Source: Lithodes maja (taxonomy: Eukaryota > Arthropoda > Malacostraca > Decapoda > Lithodidae). Taken from it: 64,000 nucleotides of DNA. Below the pieces are notes generated by a model, which had not been told where the DNA came from, ran no database searches, and was given only the letters and a program-made list of their open reading frames with translations. The stretch spans positions 1 through 64,000 of the forward strand of contig JBAKBP010006592.1 of the NCBI GenBank assembly GCA_037953745.1, written 5' to 3'. The position numbers and the translations under genes were made by a program. Below, in pieces: positions 29,823 through 38,091 of the stretch (its first letter is position 1; each line of letters opens with the position of its first letter).

Positions 29823-31922
29823 GGGTAAGGAGGAAAAGAATGCTTGGAAACATCTTATTGATTTATTTCTCAAATTTTCGGCTAACGTCTCGCAGCCATC
29901 ATCAGGAAAACCCAAGATCACTATTAAAAGAAAACATACCTGTAGAAATTCAACAACAATGGGACCACAAATGTAGTTAATTCAATTAAAATTTTGTTAA
30001 TTATTCAGAAATCTATATTATATTTCAAAATAGTTCTTATCTAATACACAATCCTTGTACGAGAACTGCAGCAGCTACATAAGCATAGCAGAAATAACAA
30101 CTCAGTGCAAAACTTTTAACAATCACAAGCTAAGAATAAGAATGACTGATTCAAATTATCTATAATGACTGAATAAGTACACAAATTGAAAGTTTCACAT
30201 AAAAATTCTAAATTAATACAAATATAACTTTATTTATTAACAAAGCAAACACTAATTGTGGTAGATATCTGTATACCGTGAACTAAATATAAAGACTGAA
30301 AACAATCACTCAACATGGACAGAACATAACCTCAGCTCAAGTTCATATATGCAAATGCTAAGTCTAACAGACACTAAATCCTAAATTAATAGCAAGATGC
30401 TTTAAATACTAAATAAGCACCACTACTTGTATATGACAATTTATAAGAAAACAATATAATTGATAGTTTATAAAAGAAAAATATCATACGACAGTTTATA
30501 AAATATGTATCACCTCAGACATACCAAATATCAAGGTAAAACGATTTCATAATTATATTCTACAAAATTTATCTCTTCAGTAACATTATATAAGTAAACC
30601 CCAAGAACCAGACTACCACACTTCAATCAAAAATCCTTTGAACATTTAAAATAATAGTTAAATTTAAAGTAATAATATAATAATCGATCCACTGTAAATA
30701 TACTAATTAAACTAGTTTAACTATAAAATTGCAATTAAACTGAAATCTAAAAAATACAAAAGAATATTTTGTTTTACGTTAATATTGTAAACCAAGTAAT
30801 ATCAATTAAAATGTAAAACTTGCAAACTAAACAAACCAAAATTGGGACAAGGACAATATAAAGTCAAATTAAATTATCAAAATCGCTATGTGGAAACAAC
30901 GCTTACTAAAATGAAAACTATTAAATAAAAGAACACAATCCACCACATAGGGTGTACATTACTACATGAGCAAGTTAATCTGTTTCCCAAGCAAACTAAT
31001 CGCACATATAACAACGCACTATCGTCACGTTAAAGGAAGTAGTCAAGTTTGGGAAGTCCGGGACGTTCTGGCAAATTTTACTAAACTCTGCATGAATAAA
31101 GAAACTAAATGTTAAATGTCAAAATATTATTTAAAATCAAATTTGCAACATGACAAGACATTAACAATAGTACAAAATACAAATATTGATAAGATATCTA
31201 TACTATTACAAAATAATATATAAAATACAGTACAGCACTCACTAACGATAGTGCTATCGGGTAGGTACCTGTAAGCAAACCATTGTCAACAAAGTTAATA
31301 AAAATATTACTTCTTTGAAAAAATTGTACACAAATAAATTAAGTCATCAAGAATGGACTATATACTAGCCCTTACTAAACTTCTTCAGTCAACCCATTAA
31401 TTATAGAAGTCCCTAATCGAAAAAAATACATAGCAAAAAGCACATCTATATAAAAATAATCAGCAGGCTTACCATATAATATTATGACAAGGAACCAATC
31501 CAAGAACAGCCAGCCAATACAAAAGTTACCAATGCACTGAACCAAAGATGAATAGAAATGACAGAGGAAAGAGAGTATGAGAAACAAGTAAATCTTTGAA
31601 CCACCCATAAACTACAAATGAACCACCCATGACACAGACTTAGTTCAACTGTTGTTAGCAAGATTTATTTCGGGATTGAGTTTATGAATTAATATTTTCT
31701 CACCTGTCAATGTATGACTTTGACTCCTAAATTTGGCTATGATCTGGAAATCATTCTCTGTGAAAAAATTATCCTTATCATGTGGTGATTTCGGATCGCA
31801 GAGAATGACATCGTCTGTAATAACTGGCCGGATCTGTAACTTTTCCCGATGTGCTCAAAATACTCGAATTTTGAATGATCGACTAGTGCAACTAACATAC
31901 CTAGCCTGACAACTAGGACAAG
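29820..31922 (-). pseudogene. Penelope-like element relic (GIY-YIG endonuclease end and 3' region)
   Basis: On the minus strand, 31922-31650 reads CPSCQARYV, SRSFKIRVF, then (after a frameshift) EHIGKSYRSG, then (another frameshift) DDVILCDP, NDFQIIAKF and ILIHKLNPEINLANN before a stop. This matches the end of the GIY-YIG-linked endonuclease of Penelope-like retroelements as I know the family (CPSC..RYVG...F..R..EH). The 1.7 kb below it is AT-rich and non-coding. A hammerhead-like motif near its 3' edge fits the same family. Its 5' side abuts MITE M5. Confidence 0.62.
29871..29915 (-). ncRNA. Hammerhead-ribozyme-like core
   Basis: On the minus strand CTGATGA is followed by a stem GGCT/AGCC closing a short loop and then GAAA, exactly the conserved hammerhead core. 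A possible third stem ATTT/AAAT follows. The cleavage-site pairing and stem I are not convincing, so activity is doubtful. Such motifs are known in Penelope-like elements. Confidence 0.4.
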
Positions 31923-31926
31923 TAAA

Positions 31927-32273
31927 GGGTGGTACTCGCTTTTTATGGAACCCCTTCTCCCTCATGGTTAGACCCATTAGTTTTGCGATTTAAAGACGTT
32001 CGTTCACTAGTTTGGCGATTTTGAGACCTTTCGCCCATTACTTTGTCAATATTCAGACTTTTCGTACCGTTAGGTGTCGATTTTTTCATGGCGAGCGACA
32101 GCGAGCCTGTAACTTTTGAAGGAACCGGAAATTTTTCTATCAAAAAATGTACAAATTTATCTTGAAAGAGGATCTCAGGGTGTTTTTTTATAGCTTGATG
32201 GATGTCTAGCGAGGAAACTCAACAATATATTGACAAATAAATACATAGTCCCCCAAAACCAAGTACTACCCCC
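31927..32273 (+). mobile_element. TTAA MITE copy M5, 18 bases from a splice donor
   Basis: Full-length family copy with left end GGGTGGTACTCGC and right end AGTACTACCCCC. The left target reads TAAA (mutated), the right TTAA (32274-32277). It lies just inside the b-c intron of the phosphatase gene. Confidence 0.83.
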
Positions 32274-32291
32274 TTAAGTTAGCTGACGTAC

Positions 32292-32383
32292 CCTTCGGTT
32301 GAAACCGTTGACCTGGACAACGTTGATGTACTGAGAGACTCGACCTTCACCCAAGTCTTGCAGGAACACCAATCTCTCGTCCT
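32292..32383 (-). CDS. Host gene exon b: PTP-like domain start, 92 bp
   Basis: Minus-strand exon between acceptor TTTGTTATCAG and donor GTACGTCAG. The first two bases complete a codon begun in exon a (G + AG = Glu); the rest is open and ends in phase 0. It encodes DERLVFLQDLGEGR then SQYINVVQVNGFNRR. This corresponds to the phosphatase motif ..RV.L......DYINA..V.G; SQYIN for SDYIN is a conservative divergence. The first three exon junctions agree in phase and meaning, which is the main support for a real gene. Confidence 0.75.
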
Positions 32384-32404
32384 CTGATAACAAAACAAAC
32401 CAAC

Positions 32405-32915
32405 ACCACATTATAAAGACGGCATATCAAACCCATTACTTTCATGATCATAATATTTAAGAATGATTACAGTATTTAAAGGAGGGAGACGGCATATCAA
32501 ACCCATTACTTTCATGATCATAATATTTTAAGAATGATTACAGTATTTAAAGGAGGGAGACGGCATATCAAACCCATTACTTTCATGATCATAATATTTT
32601 AAGAATTATTATAGTATTTAAAGGAGGGAGACGGCATATCAAACCCATTACTTTCATGATCATAATATTTTCAGAATTATTATAGTATTTAAAGGAGGGA
32701 GATGGCATAATATTATCAAACCCATTACTTCCATGATCATAATATTTTAAGAATTATTACAGTATTTAAAGGAGGGAGACGGCATATCAAACCCATTACT
32801 TTCATGATCATAATATTTTAGGAATGATTACAGTATTTAAAGGAGGGAGACGGCATATCAAACCCATTACTTTCATGATCATAATATTTTAAGAATTATT
32901 ACAGTATTGAAATGA
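32405..32915. repeat. 71-bp tandem repeat, about 7 copies
   Basis: Head-to-tail copies containing GACGGCATATCAAACCC and TTTAAAGGAGGGAG, with small differences between copies. Lies in the intron between exons a and b. Confidence 0.93.
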
Positions 32916-33082
32916 GGATGATGATAAATGTATTAATAATTATAACATAGTAATAACAATAACAATATAACATAAAATAATTTATAACATACATAATATA
33001 AATATGTCAGTACTGAAATAATTGTACGACTTATTCCAAAAAAACATTGGAAGAAATTATATATACAGTATATATACAGTAT

Positions 33083-33088
33083 ATAATA

Positions 33089-33160
<72 letters not shown>

Positions 33161-33195
33161 TATATATAGGCCCTATATATATATATATATATATA
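33083..33195. repeat. (TA)n microsatellite
   Basis: Two TA tracts separated by a short ATATAGGCCCTATAT palindrome. Confidence 0.93.
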
Positions 33196-33762
33196 TTCTC
33201 TTTTAAACAGACGAGGTTAAAGGTAACTGCAGTTTCAGCATCAGTATTTTATTGTTACAGCTTTCTATATTTCTAACAATTTTCCTCTGGGGTCAGAGAT
33301 GAGGTACAACAGGTTAGCAAAATTCATGGTGGATCCAACGTTTCACAAGTAAACATCTTGCATCTTCAGGGAATGGGCAGGTAATGATTAGAATAAGGAC
33401 AAAGCAACATATTTATACAAAATTCGAGGATCAAGAATAGGTAGGTGGGCGGAGCTACTGGGTGTGGGGTGGCTGTTCATTGGTGGAAGGCAGTCTATTC
33501 GCGAGACGGGCACTAAATCTTATCGGTGGTTGGTTGTTGGCTGTGGGTGGCTCTAATCATTACCTGCCCATTCCCTGAAGATGCAAGATGTTTACTTGTG
33601 AAACGTTGGATCCACCATGAATTTTGCTAACCTGTTGTACCTCATCTCTGAACCCCAGAGGAAAATTGTTAGAAATATAGAAAGCTGTAACAATAAAATA
33701 CTGAATGCTGAAACTGCAGTTACCTTTAACCTCGTCTGTTTAAAAGAGAATCTATTACCTGG
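33196..33762. mobile_element. Large inverted repeat, probably two Penelope-like 5' ends
   Basis: Arms of about 190-200 bp (33196-33398 and 33549-33762) are near-perfect reverse complements around a 150-bp spacer. Reading outwards on the plus strand, the right arm carries CCCTGAAGATGCAAG and GTGAAACGTTGGATCC, then an open stretch (NFANLLYLISEPQRKIV, TAVTFNLVCLKENL) resembling the start of a Penelope-like protein. I infer inverted 5' ends of such an element; a foldback transposon is the alternative. Confidence 0.55.
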
Positions 33763-33772
33763 CTATACTAAC

Positions 33773-33810
<38 letters not shown>

Positions 33811-33817
33811 GTCTTAC

Positions 33818-33914
33818 CAGGCAATATGTTACGGTTTCTGTTGAACCTAGCAACCTGAGGCTGCTGAGCTATCTGGAAGCTCTTGGTCGTCCTTCGCTTC
33901 TTCTCCTCCAGTGT
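33818..33914 (-). CDS. Host gene exon a: start of PTP-like domain, 97 bp
   Basis: Minus-strand exon between acceptor ATATCGTACAG and donor GTAAGACC, phase 0 at the start and phase 1 at the end. It encodes TLEEKKRRTTKSFQIAQQ and then VARFNRNRNILP. The latter matches the N-terminal phosphatase motif KNRY.NILP.D..RV, with RNRN in place of KNRY. Together with exons b, c and d it codes for about 144 residues of one domain. No further upstream exon was found in the window, so the gene's start and any extracellular or membrane part lie beyond 36 kb or are hidden by insertions. Best guess: receptor-type PTP, membrane-distal domain; moderate certainty. Confidence 0.7.
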
Positions 33915-34020
33915 CTGTACGATATTTTATGTACAATGTTCATAAAAGGTTCATTACTAACGTCACAAACCTGTTCAAATAAAGTGTTAAAGAGATCATT
34001 TCTGTATTATATTTATTATG

Positions 34021-34200
34021 GGTGGATGGGACTCGTTAGTCTTGGTTGGCAACCCATCTAGGGGAAATAACCTTATAAAAATCCGGGTGGATGGGACTCG
34101 TCAGCCTTGGTCGGCAACCTGTCGAGGGGAGTAAACCTTATACTTATCCGTACTGCCACCTTAGGGTGAAGCAGGTTAGTGGATGGATTAGCCGCACACC
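34021..34200. repeat. Two direct ~70-bp repeats
   Basis: GGGTGGATGGGACTCGT occurs twice (34020 and 34085), each followed by a CTTGGT.GGCAACC segment. Origin unknown. Confidence 0.6.
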
Positions 34201-34366
34201 ACTGTAGAAAAATAGTGCTAAAAGAATACATAAAAGGCCTCTTGAGTCGGATGGACCCTAAATTGAGTGGTCAATCCTGTAAGTCTTTTAGTTAGCTGGC
34301 ATGGGTTGTCCCTCTTACAGGGGATAGGTCCGCTTGGGGCATTTTGCGTATGGCCACCCCCATTAA

Positions 34367-34721
34367 GGGGAGTAAGGCGTCTGGCAATAAATAGAGATTA
34401 TTTATTAATTTATTTAATTTTAGGTTATGTCACTAGACCTCCATTAATCTTAAACAAATATCCTTGGAAACCCCCATTGAGATAAATTTGTATATTTTGT
34501 GGTAGCATGTCTAGGCCGAAGGCCGTTTCCTCCTTTATTGCATGGTCACTAGTGCTCGCCAGGAAAAGAAAAACACCTAAATGGCAGGAAAGGTCATAAA
34601 ACTGACCAAGCAATGGGGCGAATGATCTTAAAATTAGAAAAATAATGGGCAAGCGTCTGAAAATCTTAAAACTAATGGGTATTAACATGAGGGAGAAAGG
34701 GGATCCAGAAAAAAACCCTCA
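34367..34721 (-). mobile_element. TTAA MITE copy M6
   Basis: Reverse-oriented family copy flanked by TTAA (34363-34366, 34722-34725). It contains reverse complements of the family core (CTAGGCCGAAGGCCG, GTGCTCGCCAGGAAAAG, AACATGAGGGAGAAAGG). Confidence 0.75.
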
Positions 34722-34935
34722 TTAACCCACTGAGGACACCTGTTCACTTTAATCCAGCTAATAGTATTATACACAGGTTTAAAAGGCCCATAAGCCCTTC
34801 AGGATCATGACGCATTTTGCCAGTTTATTGTTGCTATCTTTAGATGATTATATACAGCTTATGAAATATCCGTGATAATTAAGAGGGAAGAGACCACCTC
34901 AATTAACCCTCTGACTGGTCTTTAGTGTGACCTAG

Positions 34936-35510
34936 TCTACGTCGTGGGGACCCCCCCCCCCCACCCCCCTCCGGAGCTGCAAATCACAGAGGGACAGCGA
35001 GGGGGGGCCAAACCGCAACAACGCCTCCCTGCCCCCCTCCTGGGGGCACGAGATCCTGGGAATGGCTTTGGTTGCCCGGGCAAGTACCACATTCTCAACA
35101 CAACACACACAACTATACATTTTTTCCATACCGAGAAATGCTCCTCCGGCGGTTATTTCTCGAAGACGCCTTCTAGCTGGATATATAGAGAGCAACCCTG
35201 GACCCACTCACACATACCTATGTCTGACATGCTCTAAGCCAATCATTTTGAGCCGACAGATGAAGGGTTCAGTTCTCTGCAATTCCTGCGGGAGCTGGAC
35301 CCACTTCACATGCACAACACTTGCCTCCATGGGCCACTACACAAACACCTGGACCTGTTCCTCATGTTCCCTACACTCTTCCCCAAAACCCATCCCCTCC
35401 ACACCTACTCCTTCCAACCCATCCCACGACCTCTTCCCCAATCCTCGAGCCCGACGCGCCAACCCGCCAACAGCACTTCGCTCTCACTGCTCGAAATTTG
35501 ACCATAACTT
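34936..35510 (+). pseudogene. LINE 5' fragment with 2A-like and PHD-like motifs
   Basis: Plus-strand open region read from 35062. It contains LLAGYIESNPGP (NPGP at about 35194-35205), which matches the 2A ribosome-skipping consensus D(V/I)ExNPGP except for Tyr in place of Asp. A zinc finger of PHD spacing follows: C-x2-C, C-x2-C, H-x2-C, C-x2-C (LCLTC...LCNSCGSWTHFTC...CSSC). A Pro/Ser-rich stretch follows and the frame decays. Such N-termini are known in several non-LTR retrotransposons. It begins in a C-rich leader (34950). Confidence 0.65.
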
Positions 35511-35519
35511 GAGTACTCC

Positions 35520-35854
35520 ATTACTCATCCCCTTATTTGTTTGCATGAGCTGTAGCTAAGCTCTAGCTTAACTGCCCTGTAGTTGCTTTGCATGTAATTT
35601 TGCTGTGTTTTTGACTGATAAACGTTTGTTTATCGAGACTGCTTTTGTTTACATTTGTACCGGTTAGTGACGACCGACGCTCTAAAGTAAACAAACTACT
35701 TGCTTGTTTCATATTATAAAGTTCTAGCACTTATTGTAGATATTTTAGCCCTCACTGTAGTTAAGTGCTTAGCAAACCACCCAGTAGTTATCTTGCATGA
35801 CATTGTACTGTAGTTTTGACTGATAAACGTTTGTTTTTCAAATTCTATTTGTCA
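35520..35854 (+). other. Possible 5' end of LINE L2
   Basis: Contains TTTTGACTGATAAACG twice (about 35608 and 35817). The stretch resembles the 5' extreme of LINE L1 read on the minus strand (43190-43260). I infer that it is the start of a related LINE leader, perhaps L2, cut by the D insertion. Confidence 0.35.
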
Positions 35855-36105
35855 AGCGGCTCGCATGGTGTAGTGACTAGCGTCTCGGACTTCCACCCAG
35901 AAGGCCCGGGTTCGCGCCCACGCTCGGCGCATTAAAGATTTTTCACAAGCACTGAGTCGTTACCATCCCTCATGAGCAAAGGGATGGGGTAGTAGTACAT
36001 GACCCCAATGGAAATACGCCTAATCGGCCTTATTGAGCTATCCTTAGCTAGCTTAGCATGCGCTAGCTTTAAGAACTATTATTATTATTATTATTATTAA
36101 GTTAG
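35855..36105 (+). mobile_element. tRNA-derived SINE S3, copy 1
   Basis: Head with A box TGGTGTAGTGACTAG and B box GGGTTCGCGCCC, a body with GACCCCAATGGAAATACGCC, and a tail of seven or eight ATT units. A 5'-truncated copy of the same SINE is at 61633-61801 (minus). Confidence 0.8.
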
Positions 36106-36130
36106 TAGAGACGCCACCGATACCAGTGCC
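36052..36130. repeat. 79-bp direct repeat, left copy
   Basis: The segment from CTTAGCATGCGCTAGC through the ATT tail to CCAGTGCC recurs at 50944-51022 with one mismatch, flanking element D on both sides. Confidence 0.92.
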
Positions 36131-37855
36131 GGCTGGATCGGCAATACATATTCGGGATTCTTGATCGTAGGACAGAAATGGCTTATGTGACAATGACACG
36201 CTCGATTCCAGTCCCAAATACTATATGCTCCAGACAACAAAAGCACCAACGCCCTACAGAGTTATCGTCTACGGTAACGAGGTACCTTAACTCGGCGAAA
36301 GTGTACAACAGGGGTAGGCTATGAGGCTAAACTCCCTCAGACATTTATAGGTTACGTTATTACTAAAGAAATGCAATACTCAAGAAACTACGTTAATATT
36401 AAGCCTCTAATAATGTAGAATAGAAGCAGGCTAAAGGTATGACAGTGAAATGCTAAATGACAAACGTACACGCCTACTTGAAAGCGCGTGCACTAGAATA
36501 ACTGTCCCCTACTAACATGCACTAGCATGTAGCATACAAGATGTTCATGATCCAGTAGATACCTAATAATACACATGGAAGGAACATAAATAGTAGTCAC
36601 TTATTATAATAATGAATCTATACTTGGAATAACTAAAAGGTTGCAGGCAACAGTACTGCGCCGGTAGCCTACTACCGCATAGGCTACTTCGCTTCTCTCA
36701 CTCTGTCTCCCCTCTGAGTCCGTATGCGCCCTACGCAATAGAACTCCGGACACAGCAGCAAAACGACAGTGCAGTTAATTGATACATGAAAGTATTAATA
36801 GTGTTGTCTTGTGTGTGAGTAATGTGTATTGTAAAGTGTTACATACATAAACTTAAAGAGAGCTGCAATGCATAGTAAAATAAAGATATATCCCACTCAT
36901 CATCCCCATGTGTTCTAGCTAGCAGGCCAAGTCACAGGAACAACGAGTCCCAGCACCGAAAGCGAGAACCCAGGAAAAGACTGTAGAGAACACAAGGACA
37001 GATAAATTACGTTACTCTACTATACCGGCACTACGAGCGAGCTGTAGTCTCGGGTACTACACTCGCTCCTGGCTCGGTATGCAAATCAAGGCTAAGTCCT
37101 CGTCCCTCTACAGACAACTCCTGGGCATGGTCGGGCTCTTACACATGGCACCAGTCTAGTCACAAATTGGATGATGAGCGGGGCATATAACTCGTGAACA
37201 TGTAGAACGTTCACCAACTATCCTCATCAAGAAGATCGCTGTTCACATTAACCCCTTAAATCTAATACATGTAAATATATGCTTGTCCTAAGAGTAATAC
37301 GAGAGGTGAGTGCTGAAACTCCTTTAGGACCTCAAGGGAAGGTTATGCATTCAAATAGAGAGAAGAATGAAATGAGAGTAATGTCGTCAGAGAGAAAGAG
37401 TGCATCCGTGAGAAATTGGGAGAGAGGGCAAGGGATGTTAGAATCTCAAAGGGTCTAGGCAACCTGATCATGGAACACACAGCGAGCCTCCAGGCAATGT
37501 GCTGTACGACAACATGGGCAGCCCAGGCAGCGTAGGCAGGCAGCAATGGACTACCAACCCTGTCGCGCCCAGCTATAAGCGCAAGGCTGCCAACCAGTCC
37601 ATACGTCTGGCAACCACCCCCCCGGCAGCGTGGCGCGTTGCTACCCTCTCGCTCTGAAGCCTAACTCACTCTCTCTCTCTGAACTCCCATTGTCTTATCT
37701 ATCAACTTCTCTATTGATACTACATATTAAATGGAAGGTCTCGACATGGCTTAAAACAAAACCCACCACTGGTTAGCACATGACGAGACCTTTGCAGAGA
37801 TACAAAGAACATAGTTATAAGTTGTCACACTCAATATACATAGCTGCTGACGGTA
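36130..37855 (-). repeat. Element D 3' LTR, distal part
   Basis: Matches 49144-50869 of the 5' LTR; interrupted at the ACGGTA target of LINE L1. The terminal bases expected at the outer edge (TGTTA on the plus strand) are missing. Confidence 0.92.
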
Positions 37856-38091
37856 CAAAGTACAAAGGAGTACAAAGGAGTACAAAGGAGTACAAAGGAA
37901 ATCAAGCAACAACAGATCTAGTGACCCTTCTAGGCTGCTTGTCCTCCAAAACACTGAGGATCAAGTGTCCAAACAGTGGTTTAGAGTGGGTAAGGGAACA
38001 TTGGAAAGGGAACTACTGCCCTGCCACTAACGTGGCAGGACTAGGAAGTTAGTAGGGGACACATGGGTTAGTAACTGAGGGGAGGATAAAG

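Noticed and set aside
29871..29915. Calling an active hammerhead ribozyme with confidence
   Set aside because: The core is good, but stem I and the cleavage-site pairing could not be made convincing by eye, so it is reported only as a candidate.
32274..32291. Intron gain at the b-c intron as well
   Set aside because: Only the donor side abuts a MITE; the intron is 7 kb with many unrelated insertions and the acceptor side has no TTAA element.
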